The notes below the pieces were generated by a model. It was not told the origin of the DNA, searched no databases, and saw nothing but the letters and a program-made list of their open reading frames with translations. Below, piece after piece: positions 1 through 12,132 of a stretch of DNA of 64,000 nucleotides. The stretch covers positions 38,090-102,089 of the forward strand of contig JAZGUH010000704.1 of NCBI GenBank assembly GCA_037893225.1, given 5' to 3'. Numbering within the stretch: the first letter of the stretch is position 1; each line of letters starts with the position of its first letter. Origin of the DNA: Hippasteria phrygiana. Taxonomy: Eukaryota; Echinodermata; Asteroidea; Valvatida; Goniasteridae. The position numbers were made by a program, and so were the translations under genes.

Positions 1-734
1 TCGAGACCAAAGTACATACAAATGTATGTACCTATTCAATTGTAGATTGATCCACTGGAGTACAGATTTAGTAACAAGTAAACAAGTTTTTACTGCTGAA
101 GAATTTTCACACCCCATAAGTTTTTCTCCATAAATGTCTTGTGTATTCACCATTATTTCAGAACCATTGATGGCATTTTTTCCTATTCTGATATCCTTGC
201 TGTGACTGAACATTTCAATTTAATGGACTTGCCCCCTCCTAACGAATTATGGAAGACATCCGTGTTTTTAAATGTAAAAAGCACTCACTGCATTCTATCC
301 GATCTTCCTATTTAAAATATATTGTTTTATTATGTACATTGTACAACACGCGAAGATTGCCCTATGCATTAACACTGTAAGAATTAGGAGCATCTACAGC
401 TAGTAGCCTGTCACTTATCACAGCTTGATTTTTAGTGTGGAATGGTCGCACCTTATGCTACATGTACCTACATGTACATATAACCTATATCCTTCCTCCA
501 TGATGTAACGTTAGCAAATGAATTTTGAAAATTTATTTTTTTAGGGTGACTGATACAACATAGACGTAAGACGTAATGACATAATGGCTTTGTTTACATG
601 TGCACTTTCCTATGGGAGCCAGGTTGAGACCCCAGACAATCGTGACGTCATTACGTCTTGGGTCTATTCATTCAACCCATAAGACATTGTACGCGTGTTT
701 AACATTTCCCATCTTGTTCCTTGGAACTGTGCAG
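1..734. other. FUOM: FUOM intron, left edge; no gene seen
   Basis: AT-rich sequence with several tacatgtac palindromes. I looked for the preceding FUOM exons (the domain before PTPVW) and did not find one, so they are presumably left of the window. An ORF running into 735 is chance open frame joined to the real exon. Confidence 0.6.
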
Positions 735-3700
735 GCTATGGTGATGGAACTGGTTGAGGAACACAAGAAAGAGAAACTGCCCACACCGGTTTGGGGTAAA
801 TTCCAGACACTTCTTGATGCGTCCGAGGGCCGGAAAGTAAGTCAAAAGTATCTGCATATATTTCCTTCTCCCCTCCCCCCCCCCCCCTTAGACCATGTGC
901 TGTTTTGTTTTAATACATCTACATGTAAACTGCCCTGTATTCAATGTGCTCAGCGGTATGTGCACGCATCGTGTGCGATCTGACCTGTGGCGTGAGTCCT
1001 AAATCAAATTTTATGCAAAACACGATGCGTTCGCACATCGCCGGGCACATTCCAATATAGATTTAAACACGTGGAAACGGAGGACACATCTATTGTGACC
1101 ACCGTATCTCAAGAAAGTTTATAAAACTAGCCCCCGAGCCCAATAGGCAGAAAATGTTCCTTACCAATTTTATTATATGCTAAGTAAAAAATAATCTGTG
1201 AACTATCAGAACCAATCCATACAGTGTAGCACGAAACTTGCTCATTATTTATGTTTGTGCATTCAAGGGTGCACATTAAAGAAGAGAAAAATGAGGAACA
1301 GTAAATAGTTGGTAAATTTTTGAAATTTTGTTGTACACGGCCAACTCTGAATACAGGTGTAATGGATTCATTGCATTAGCTTTAAACTATTTATCACAGA
1401 GCACTTACATTCCAGAGGCGTTGGGTTGTACATATCTTTTGCTGACGCTTAGCATAAAGTCGTTGATCTTCACTAAAAATGGTGTCACTGTGATAGCCCA
1501 CTGATAGTGGTTAGTAGGGGAAGGAAACTTTATGTTGATTACATTGTCAAGTACTTGTCCATGTATAGAAGTCCCCTGTGGCGCGGGGGGGGGGGGGGGG
1601 GGGGGGGGGGTGTTTATATCGGGAGTTTGGATTATTAAAGAGGCACAGATGTGCACAATACACTGTATGACACATTGGCAATGCACATGGGGACTGGCAG
1701 TATTGCATCTTTAAAGCTGCTCCATATATCCAAGCTTTTGAAGTGTTTCGCCCTGAAAAATCCATTATCGAACCGAATCGCTGATTTGTTAGTTACAATA
1801 CATTGCAATTGAAAGTTAACCTCAAAATGGGAATTTCTCTTCACACCTCTTGTCTTTCCAAGGATTTCATTTTCATTTCACAAAATGTGAATTTTTTTCA
1901 CACAAGTGGGAAAATATTTTCACACCTTTTCTCAAAGTGGGAAAATAATTTCCCACTTGAATTCGTAGGGGTGAAAAGTTGTGTGAGGAATGTGAAATGT
2001 GAATGGGAATTCTTTTCACAAAATTTTTCATTCCTTTCTATTGCAATGTACTGTAGTTTGCTAAGTTTGTAAACACATTGAGCCCGGATGACGTCTATAG
2101 ACTAATCCGTCGACCAAAATTAGAAGCATTTACTGCGGTGGCAGGGCGCTCGCGTGCGTATTTTACGTACGCGCTCAATGCAGCTTAAACTAACAGGGTG
2201 TTTACAACTTGCCAAAATGCGCGCGCGACTGAAATTAAAGAACGCGGGCAACCTGCACGCGAGCGCGGCACCAGAGCAAAAACGGCTTCTAATTTTGTTC
2301 GGCGAATTCCCGTATAGGTGCGGATGGAAAATGACCACCTGGCCGGTTGACAGTTATACACGCATTCTCTGCATTTTCAATCCGTTGTTGGGTTATTGCG
2401 TACGTTACGCTTGGCTGCACAAGCCTATTGTGTCCATTTTGCTTGGCTGCACAAGCTGGCATGACATCCCATTATAACACCCATACTCAAGGAGTTAACA
2501 TTAGATACATTTGTAAGTTATGAGCCTTCCAATGAGGCATCCACAGAAAATCAAATGACGAAAACTAACGGATTTAAAAGTTTCACATTTAAAATTGGGA
2601 TCAGGAAGGTTCTAATTCCTACGACAATAATGTAGTACGTACCACATAAAAAAACATATTTTAGGATAACCAAATAAGTGCACAGTAAAGTAGAGGACTT
2701 TTTTTCCATTCAAAAACACAATTCTTCCATAATGTGTTAGAGGAGGGAAATCTATTACATTGAAATTTTCAGTCCGAGCATAGCCATGCAGCTTTAAATT
2801 CTGTACAGTTGCATGTGGTCGCAAGAAGGATGCTCTTCAAGAAAACTGACAAACTGTGAACAGTTACATATTTTTTTTACACACTTGGGTATTCCTTGGC
2901 CACTTTTGATCCAGAATGGAAATAGTCCCAGGTGCAGAAAGAGCCCTCACTTCCTGCAAATTATCTCTCCATTGATTCCCCCTACTCAACTGGAAGTACA
3001 CAGACACCACAAACATATTTGTGGTCACCCAGCGACCATAAAACGAAATTCCTTGCTGCTTAAAACTGGCACCATGGCCTATTATCATGCCCCACGTATT
3101 TTCAAAGTTTATTTTGCCATCCAAAGATTACGAGTGGCGGCGGGATATGGTGCGAGCGTGTTTTAGGTGGTTTTCGGTGGGGGGTTGGTCTTCAGACAAA
3201 AGATACGCGTGGGACAGACTTATTAGGGCAGTCGACCGCAGTGCTTTTTTTAGGGGATATACATACTTGTACGTCCAATTTTGTTTTATTGACACACACA
3301 TGAACGGTTATAAATTGTTCAAAGCCTTTTTTTTTTTTATTTGTTGTTACGTTGGCATTTTAGCAAGCATTTTGTGGCGCCTGTCAAGCTTTAGATGCCA
3401 ATTTGGCGGGCTGCCAGAAACTTGTCAAAATTAAGCTTACAGGTGTTGGAATTATTGCAGATTGCTCATTAATCTTTTCCAGCAATAAAATGCAGGTGCA
3501 TTTGTGAAGCATTTGTGTGGTGCAGTGCTTTTGACACATATACAATTTCTGTTAATTTTGTTTTTTTGATCCACCATAAATGATCGGCTAAATTTCTTTT
3601 TGCGGATGTGACAACATAATTCCCCCAAACACTCCCCCAATCACCACCAGGGTTTTTCCCAGTATGATTCCATGGCTGTACATTCTAACGAGAGTTGGTT

Positions 3701-6700
3701 AACCTTTGATCATTTTTGGTCTGGGTCTTTTTTTTATGCAAGTTCACCCCGACCCCGACTAAAAGCCACTTAAGCTGAGGTACACAGCACAACTACAAAA
3801 AGAAAAAGAATCAAAGATACAAGACGTAGGAATTAATATTCCTCTTGAAGCAGGAAAGATCGTAAGATGAAGGGAAACATGCACCAGGCAAAGAATTCCA
3901 TAGAGATACAGAACGAGGGAAAAAGCTATTGGCATACATGTATGTAGCTTTCTGTTATAAGCCTATTGGTGGGATACGTTACAAGTGGAAAGCCAAGTTT
4001 CACACTCAAACACCCTAACTTTAATAAGAGGAATCAAGTTGGACAAGCCGGTGGAACATTTACCATGAAAATATATGTAGAACTGACTGAGTAGACTAAG
4101 AGTTGAAGGTTTGCATGGTGAAGTTAATATGATAGGGTTTGCGGTAACACCCTATGAAATCGTATCTCTTTTGTTGAGTTTCACCGGTTCTTTTCAGAAC
4201 CACACAAACTCACAAAAGAGATACGATTTCACAGGGTGTTACCGCAAACCCTTATCATATAGACTAAGAGTCTTTCTCAAATGTCCACATTCTAAGCATA
4301 CATAGCAGTCTGTCCAAGAAATTCACGGTTTTGGGGTTCAGTTATGCCTTATCACTTGTGACCCAGACCTCGAAAATGGATGGACGGTGTAGGGAAAACC
4401 AGCCAAAAAGCTCCTCCAGAAAGACAAATTTTGTAATCAAATGTACCGTGTATAGCCCGTTTCACACGAGCACTAGAAACACACATCTGCGATGATTGGA
4501 GCTAGGTGTCTGATGCCGAAGGATGCCTCAGGCTTTCACACGATACAACACAGTTTTAGTTGAGAATGTTTCTCGTTTTGCAATGTTTGCACATGTATCG
4601 CTGGTGTTGCGATATTATGAACGATGAAATTCATAGGGTACATGTACCAGTGATTTTCCTGCACTGTTAAAAATTCCCTAAAATAAATTTGTTTTTCCCC
4701 TTTTAAAAAGAAACAATCACCGAAATTTTAGTTTAAAAAAAATGTGGACGTAAACTTATGGTACTTTGACCTAGAAAATATCATGTGTCGTTAGTTTTCG
4801 TGTTTTAACGTCAATTACACAAAGAGGATGTAAATCTACAAGACCACTTTGTCAAAATTTGCTGACGATATTGATTTTTTTCGTAGTCGATTTTTTTCCC
4901 TTGCGATATCGCCGATATGGCGATAAAATCGTCAACAAATTTCAGCATGATTAAAATGTTGCAAAAGTTTGTTTAAAACTACATAATTGCCGGACGTGTT
5001 TGTCGCCAGTCATTGTTTGAGGCCGTTCTTGGGCCAGCCATCAATATTGAGAAACAGCGTAGTCTAAGCTTAGTCTGGGGATATCTGGATAAAAGCCTTT
5101 TCTTTGTTACTGCCACCAGCCAGAGCCATTACCCTATACACTCCAGACTATTGTTACCTAACATCCCCCTAGATTTCTTAAAAGAATTCCTGAGATTCCG
5201 GGAACACAATGACCGACACAAGGGGGGGGGGGGGGGGGGGGGGTTTTCTCTTGCCCACATACCGCGCTGCAAATGGCCAGAGCTGGGCTGGCTAATTTGC
5301 ATGTGAATGAAATTACTTATTACAATGAAGTGCGGAGTATGCTGATTGTATACTTTAGATATTTAGAACATTTTAATAGATTTTGCATCTTATCGAGATG
5401 TACTGACAGCTTGTCCATTATTATATACTTAGACTTTAAACCGAAACAAATTGTTTTCTCGCCTATTTATATTTTTTCTGCGAGTTGTTGAATCACAATA
5501 ATTTTTTTTAACTGAATTAGCATTTTAAAAGAATGATTCCGAGCACAAAATAAATGTTCGCTAAAACTTCTAGAGTTTTTAACCACAAGATTTCGTCAGA
5601 TGAGAAAATAAAAGTAGGCCACTGTACGTTATTAATCGGTATGTTCGATGTGACCAGAGAATTTCCCTTGTATTTTTAATGAAACATTCAGGATATCGCA
5701 TCATCGCGATTTTATCGTCGTATCGCCCAGCACTAACAGGAACACTAACAAAGTGTGTGTTTACAGAGAATCTACTGTTTTCCTACACAAAATCTCATTA
5801 CGCAGCAACTGATGACCAATCAGAACTGAAGAAATTTGTGTTTACCAAAGCCAAACTGCGCATGCGTAAAGGCGATTTCACTGCACAGTATCCTTGCGGA
5901 AATTGCATTGATACATTCACACGACCAATCTCGGTGATTGTCGCATCGATGTGAAATTTTGGAGGAGGTCTTGATGATCCCTGTCACAAACCGCACGGGA
6001 CCCATGTGATGTAGTGACAGAGATACGTCTACACTTTCACAAGGCACGGAATTCCTGCGTTTGTGACATCAATGCGATTTCATTGCACGGGACCCGTCTT
6101 TCTAATGGTCATGTGAAACGAACTTTAGCTTAGCATGTAAATGTTGGGGAGGGTACATGTAATCTTTAAGAACTGCTACTAAGAGGTGCGAGTGCAAAAG
6201 TTAATGAACTGGCCGAGAAAATCTTAAGAAAAAATGCCCCCAGTTTTTGTTTGTGGAGGCAGAGTAAATACTGAAATTCTATTTGTAATGTATATCAAAT
6301 GTTGTAAAAATCATCTCTCTCCTTCTCTTAATTCTATCCAAAGAGTTCAGATTCCACCTCCCCCCATGGCTCCTGCATTTTCTTTCCTTTTTCTGTAGTT
6401 GGAGTTGATTTTCTCAGTATGTTTTTTTCAGTATGTGCTTACAGCATAGCAATATAAAATTTACAATTTGATTGATATCAATATATGAACGTACTTTGTG
6501 TTTTCTTAAAAATGGCTACAGGTACGTGTACATGTACTTCTCAGTATGTTTTGGTTATGTTTTTTCTTTCACCCTAATTCGCCTAAAATACCACTAGTAG
6601 TCAACTGTAGTATGCAGTCTGGTACTCTTATTACACTGGCATATACATGTAATTAGAAATTATTCAGTATTTTGCAGTGTATTGCACACGTATGTACTTT

Positions 6701-9700
6701 ACCCCAAATGAATTGCCTAGGACTTGTGAGTCGCCCATGCCTTCATGTAGTTTGAAGATTTACATCAATAGATTGGCCGCATTTATGGGGTGCAATGAAG
6801 TTGAGTGGGACCGGCCGGTTTCCCACTGCAGTGTAACCTCAAATCCATATTGTTTTTTTTTTGTCTGGGGTTTTTCCTTCATGTGCAAGACAAAAAATAT
6901 GCTCCAGACTGTGGGGAATTTCGGATAATTTCCCTACCTCATCAAAAGAATCAGACGGACCTTTTCTTTTACGTTCTGGGAGTATTGAGTTTAATGTGTT
7001 GGTTTAGTTTCCTGTTGTTTAAAAGAAAGGAAATTGAAGAACAGAAGTGTCACTGATCAAGTTTGTCCTTGTGAATGACACCCCCCCCAAAAAAAAAGAA
7101 AGAAACCACCTGTAGACAGATTGTTCTTCTCTTGAATTTTGTTCACTTCAGAGTAAAAAACAAATTGCATGCGTTGTGTGGGGAGGGGAGGGCACAATTT
7201 GAGGTCACATTATTTTTCTTTCTGACATTTACATGTATCAGTCTCCGTATTCTTGTTAAATGTTTGAATTTTGTTGTTTTTTTGCTCAATTTCCCCGTTT
7301 CAGGTCCAAATTGAACAAATTGAGAGATTTGCCTTCTATGAGAGAGCCAAGAAGGCTTTTGCTGTCGTGGCAACTGGGTGAGTGAGGAATTGCCCGAGTG
7401 TACTTTCTTGTATGTGTTAGAGTATTAGAAAGACGAGAATAGTTCAAGACAGATTTTAAAAAATTGACCCAAAAACCTCCACTCCACTGCACCATGTATT
7501 TTGTTTGTTTGTGTCATCCAAATTTTTTTGTTCGAGTCAGATTTATCTAAAAAGGGTAGTGTATCCCAGCCGTTATCGAAAAGGGGAAATTGTACCAAAG
7601 TAGGATGTGCTCGTACATGTAGGTCGCAAAAAGTGGGTCGTGTTGGACAAAGCTTATCAAAATCGGTAATTTATCCAACTGGAATGATAAGGCAGATATG
7701 CAGCAACAGCAAACAATCAAATATTGAGTATTAGGTCAAAGACCTCCCTAAACGGTACTCTAGGATGACCCTGACTCGACCCGTGTAACCAAGACTGGAT
7801 TGGGGGGAGGGGAAGAGGAGGGGAAGAGGAGGGGAAGAGGAGGGGAAGAGGAGGGGAAGAGGAGGGGAAGAGGAGGGGAAGAGGAGGGGAAGAGGAGGGG
7901 AACAGGAGGGGAACAGGAGGGGGCAGATATGAAACCAGATATGAAACCAGATATGAAACTTGGATCTGACAACACTTGGTTGTGGTTTTGTGGTACCCCC
8001 AACGGACAGACCAAGACCCTATCTGCATACAGTGACTTCAAGTACACATTATATTCAAATTCCTGAGCTGTACATGTAATTTGTGCCTTGAGGGGAGCCA
8101 ATTCACTCGCAGCAAAAAAAGAAAATCAATATTGAAATCAGATTCAGACTTTCCATGAAGTCGATTTCACAGACATTGACAGATGGAAATTGCTGTTTTC
8201 TGTGGCATTTATTGGCCGGTGTATATCAGTGTGGGACCAAATTGGCCTCCCTCCGGAAGCTATGAAAAGAGCTTTGAACCAGTGGAGCTAATAATGAGAT
8301 GATTGACAGCCGTTAAAGTGGTGTAGGGATGATAGGTTTTGACAAGAACTGTGTGGGAATGGTATAACCTCATCTCACTGGGAACAATTGCAGGTATTTT
8401 GGGAAAACAGGTTGTTTATTACTTTCTGGTCAGATAAACATGTCAGATTGTTGTTCCCAGCTAGATCTGATATCCACCAGAGTGACAGGCTAATAATTGG
8501 TTGGGGGGGGGGGGGGGGGGAGTTGGGGGTTTAAAGGACTGGAGGAAATTGAAAATTTCAATGCCAGTTGATATTAGTCTACAATAGGGTCTGAAGTAGC
8601 CACTTAACATTGTCACCCTGTTGAATTGATCTCACATCAAGAACACAACAAGACCTCTGGAATTCCGCAGATTTTTCCAATTGTTAAAGCTTTAAGGGGG
8701 GGGGGGGGGGGTGGATGTGGATACAATTGGCATGACTCACAAAACTGTCCAGCTTTATTTCCCCATTTCCCATGAAGTGTAATCAAAATACAGACGTGGC
8801 ATATAATTGTAAAATCATTTTGCCTCTACACTTGAAGTGAAAACCGTTAATAATGAAAACGGTCATTGTAAGTTTACAGGAAATTAGTAATTCCATACAG
8901 AGTGCGCACTATAATTACAAATACTGGCAGTGTGCAAAGCACGGTCTCGTCAGCCAAGCCAAGTTGGTGAATGTTGAAGCTGGGTGGGTCAAAATCTCCA
9001 AGAATTTGTCAAGATTGGGAGAAATATAGGAGGTAGCGCTTTAAAGACCAACTAAAATAAAAAATAATGGCATAAGTTTTTAAAGCTACCTGTACAGCTA
9101 CTTCATCAGATGCATCAAGATTGGGAGAGACAGACACATTTTTCATCCAATTATAATTATACATGTAATTGTATAAGGAATAGAATTGACCTGTCGCCGC
9201 TTGTGTGTTAAACTTCACCCCGAGACAACCCTATGGAATTTTGTGCAGTCATTTTGGTCAGTCTAAGATCTTGCACGTTCCGCATCGAATTATAACTAAT
9301 GTGAATGGACTATACTTCATAAGTTGCGCTCATGCGATTCTATCACAGTAAGTCAATTGAAGTAACTTCCTTGTTGCCTCAGTTGTGTTGAGTTTGTCAC
9401 ATTTCAACACTGACAAAAGGCATACAATGTTAAGACTGTGTTTACGCGTTTGCTACAGTCTTTCCCCTATTGGTCACGCACTCTTGAGGTTTGACTTTGG
9501 CACACGTAAACAGCTCCCTCACAAGTCTGGAAACGCGGTCAAGGCTACAGAATATGGGTTCATTCACCGGTTGATTTCATTGTACAATTCCATTTTTCAT
9601 GACAATCCAAATATTGACATTTTCAGCCAGTCCTCTTAGTTTTTAAGTCCTTAGTTAGCCTAACGTTACTGATGAGGCCCAACTCTCCTCGGTGCTTCCT

Positions 9701-10898
9701 GGGATTGAAGAGTCTGGTCCAGAGTGTGCCCGTTCATCTGATTTTAGTTTTTACTGTTTTAATATCCAAATGCTTTTTATTGTGCTGTTTTTAATGATTT
9801 TACTGTTAATATGTAAGTGTTTTAATTGATTGTATGTATTTAAAAAATAAATTATCTATATCCATCTACTCTGGTGCTTGCGCTGTTGGATGTTTAATAA
9901 GGTAAAAAGTTGTATCCTCATTGAGTGATCCCCACAATGTCGCTTCCCAGGTTGTATCGTAAAATTGGGTGTGATCACTGGCTATACGGCATTCTGGGTT
10001 TATGACTTCTGACTAGCGCCCACCCGAACAAAGATACTGACAATTTAGGAGAACGCCAACATAGGGCAAGATAGCTCAGTTGGTAGAGCGCCGGTACCCC
10101 AGAGGTAACCCAGAGGTCGCAGGTTCGAATCCCGCTCCTGCCAGTTTCTTTGTTCACTTTGAAAATGTATTCAAATTTGCCTAGTCGGTTTCCCTTGTGG
10201 ATTGTTTGAAGAAATAAAATAAATAAAACAAATGAAACAAACTTATTTTCCCATATGGTGGGTAAACAAAACCCAGGATAGTGCATGTATCATTATGTTA
10301 ATGTGACCCGCTCCAGAAAAAGGTGATATAAGTCGCGCTATGCATTTACGTGTAATAGCCCTTTCAACGTTGAGAGGGTGAAATTTTTCGTCAAAATTCA
10401 TTTTTTTGTTTTTGTCTTTAATGACATCTTAATCATCTGAAGTTTCAGGTTTGGTGCACAGCATTGTTGATTTCAGTGAATAAAGTGAACAAATAACCTT
10501 TTTAGAGTGCATTGTTCCATTGCATTGTATAAGAACTAGCTATTTCAAAGCCTGATTTCTCTGTTGTGCAATTTGAACTCCATAGAACTAATTAATATGC
10601 AAAAACTTGATATCTCCAGAACGGAAAGGGCTTTGGAGCTCTATCATGTACCAAATGAAAGCTTACATTGCAGGCTTTCCAAACATACATAAAACTAATT
10701 TTTCATATTTTGCGACATAATATACTTTTTTCCAGAGCGGGTCACATGTTGCAATCCAAAGGTGTGGATGTCATGTCTGCACAAAATATGTACATTGTAT
10801 CTGTTGGCCCTGAATGTTTTGTTCTCTTCTTTTGCAGCGAGAAGGCTCTCTATGGCAACCTCATCCTGAAGAAAGGGGTCATATCCTCGGGTCAGTGA
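735..10898 (+). CDS. FUOM: Fucose mutarotase, last three coding exons (5' part outside window)
   Basis: Exons read at 735-836, 7304-7377 and 10838-10898 (stop TGA 10896-10898); phases agree (0, then 2). They encode 78 residues. The second and third exons join to give RFAFYERAKKAFAVV, ATGEKALYGNLILKKGV, the hallmark C-terminal block of the RbsD/FucU family (fucose mutarotase), which interconverts alpha- and beta-L-fucose for the cytosolic fucose salvage route to GDP-fucose. The first exon carries PTPVW, also typical of animal FUOM. Splice sites are canonical (gtgcag|, |gtaagtc; tttcag|, |gtgagtg; tttgcag|). Animal FUOM is about 150 aa, so roughly half is here; no upstream exon was recognised in 1-734. 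It converges with STX18. Identification is strong; the untranslated tail is undefined, with a possible AATAAA at 14285-14290. Confidence 0.93.
1796..2056. mobile_element. Inverted-repeat element, family B
   Basis: Outer ends tacattgcaattgaaagtt and ctttctattgcaatgta are inverted. The interior is a set of gtgggaaaa / cacaccttttctc stretches that also pair with each other. Related copies: 36708-36940 (with gttaactttcaattccaatg at its right end) and a partial copy at 58987-59135. Confidence 0.75.
3733..4110 (-). mobile_element. Decayed relative of the 43.7-kb non-LTR element
   Basis: Nucleotide similarity to 43660-43980 is obvious by eye, for example ttcctcttgaagcaggaaag and aggaacaaagctggacaagc-like stretches, in the same orientation. 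Reading frames are broken by stops. A foldback element follows at once at 4130. Confidence 0.7.
4130..4262. mobile_element. Nearly perfect 130-bp foldback element
   Basis: gggtttgcggtaacaccct, a few bases further cgtatctcttttg, and their inverted copies (cacaaaagagatacg, agggtgttaccgcaaaccc) form arms of about 50 bp around a loop of about 20 bp. Its outermost atgata / tatcat is also symmetric. Flanking agactaagag occurs on both sides (about 4093-4102, 4261-4270) and may be a target-site duplication. It sits in the decayed LINE. Confidence 0.85.
7801..7921 (+). repeat. Purine minisatellite, about 11 copies of a 10-bp unit
   Basis: Tandem units of ggggaagagg, changing to ggggaacagg in the last two, in a FUOM intron. 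One strand is pure purine, so triplex (H-DNA) formation is possible. It is followed by three copies of a 13-bp unit (agatatgaaacc, about 7924-7960). The long ORFs across it on both strands are artefacts of the repeat. Confidence 0.9.
10018..10230 (+). mobile_element. tRNA-like SINE, longer copy
   Basis: Same family as 44080-44220: gcccacccgaacaaag leader, A box tagctcagttgg, B box ggttcgaatcc, then gtttctttgttcacttt. This copy has a further 60 bp of tail ending in an A-rich aaataaaataaataaaac, which may be the true 3' end of the family. It carries a short internal insertion in the anticodon region. Confidence 0.8.
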
Positions 10899-11800
10899 CC
10901 TCTGACCTTTGCCATAGCTTCGGGAATCCAGCCAGTGTGTCTGTTGCCGATCAAGTGAAGAGAAAGTGATTTGGCTGGATCACGTCAAGATTTAATCACA
11001 GGTGATTAGGATCAGTGAAAAGGGATGATCAGCGAAATTGTTCCCAGCAGCCGTTTTTTTGCAAGGCAGAGTTTTTCATAAGCCATTCATTCAGTCTTGG
11101 TAATCAACCAATAAGAGCTGTGCATTCTGGGTGTCTAGCTGTTAATCATGTAACATGCTTCAGTGCAAGCGGTTTTGTCGAGTTTTATCTTCGGATTTAA
11201 CAGCTAAATGTACACCCCCCCCCCCCCCCCCCAAAAAAAAAGAGAAATTGGTGACCCATAGAAAACTGATATATTGTGATGCGAAGATAAATTTTTTCCC
11301 ACCGTTTTATAAATTGTGCTGAAAATCTACAAGTATGTAAAGAAGGCAGTAAGCATAAGATCATGACAATACTAAGGTCTCTTGTTTTCAGTTTCAAGAG
11401 GCCAATGGAGTGAAAGTTTGCAATTATTTGGAGTAGGATACAAGAAACAAGAATGATGCAGTACACATGTACATAACAAGGGTCCAATTTCGTTGACACA
11501 CAACTTGGCAAAACGAACCGGTTACCAGCCAAAATGCCATGCGATGTATGTATGCATATTGGTTGTGACTTGTTTTCTAAGCTGAATTTTGACAGGCAAA
11601 TTAAAGATGCTAAGCGGTGTATTTCTGCTTAGTAGTTCTATGAGCTTGGGCCGTCGTTGCGTATTTCAACAGTTTTCCGCTTGTAACTAATTCGGTAATT
11701 TCCGTCCAGAAATGTTAAATCTGAAGGATTTGAGCCATGTATGTATTTCATGGCTCCGTGTACTATAAGCAAAGAACCACTGCTAGCTTAAAGCAGAGAA

Positions 11801-12132
11801 TTTTAGGCCAAGTAAAAAAAAAACATCAGTTGATCATCCCCGCCCGCATCCTTTTTTGAAGCCGCAAAAAAAGCTAGATGTTTCATGTATTTCACTTGGC
11901 ACCATTCTTTCCATGATTGATTTCATCCCCTGATATTTTAGACTTCTACAAAGGCAATGAGGGTGGTAGAATAGCTAATAAAATGCTGTCAGTCATTTTT
12001 TATTTAAATGCTTGGCGGCCATCTCGAGGGAAACAAAAATGTAAATAGAAAAATAAAGGCCCTCATCATCCATCTTTTTTGAAGAAAAAAAACTGGACAA
12101 TCAACTGGTGTTTTTTTTAACTTGGCCTTTAG
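11801..12132. mobile_element. Inverted-repeat element, family H
   Basis: ttaggccaagtaaaaaa, then catcagttg, is mirrored by caactggtg, then ttaacttggccttta. A fragment with the same right end lies at about 24050-24122 (caactggtgtg, acttggccta). Confidence 0.65.

Larger units (their letters stand above)
837..7303. other. FUOM: FUOM intron with many repeats
   Basis: A 6.5-kb intron. It holds C and G runs (875-887, 1585-1610, 5222-5243), an inverted-repeat element (1796-2056), a piece of the GGCCGGTTGAC repeat (2325-2475), a decayed non-LTR element (3733-4110) and a nearly perfect foldback (4130-4262). No exon was recognised inside. Confidence 0.7.
7378..10837. other. FUOM: FUOM intron with minisatellite and tRNA-like SINE
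   Basis: Contains a purine minisatellite (7801-7921), three 13-bp repeats (about 7924-7960), two long G runs (8503-8520, 8696-8711), an AT-rich tract resembling a retroelement tail (9770-9860) and a SINE (10018-10230). No coding exon seen. Confidence 0.65.

Noticed and set aside
600..983. 127-codon frame as a complete gene
   Set aside because: Only 735-836 is coding (FUOM exon, bounded by AG and gtaagt); the flanks are intron that happens to be open.
7717..8101. Long open frames on both strands (100-113 codons) at 7.7-8.1 kb
   Set aside because: They are produced by the 10-bp purine repeat, which has no stop codon in several frames; the protein would be only EEGKRRG or SSPPLPLLFP repeats.
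10068..10142. tRNA gene (also 44124-44200 and 54890-54950)
   Set aside because: A and B boxes are present, but the anticodon arm is distorted, the unit is repeated with leader and tail, and it has target-site duplications, so it is a SINE.
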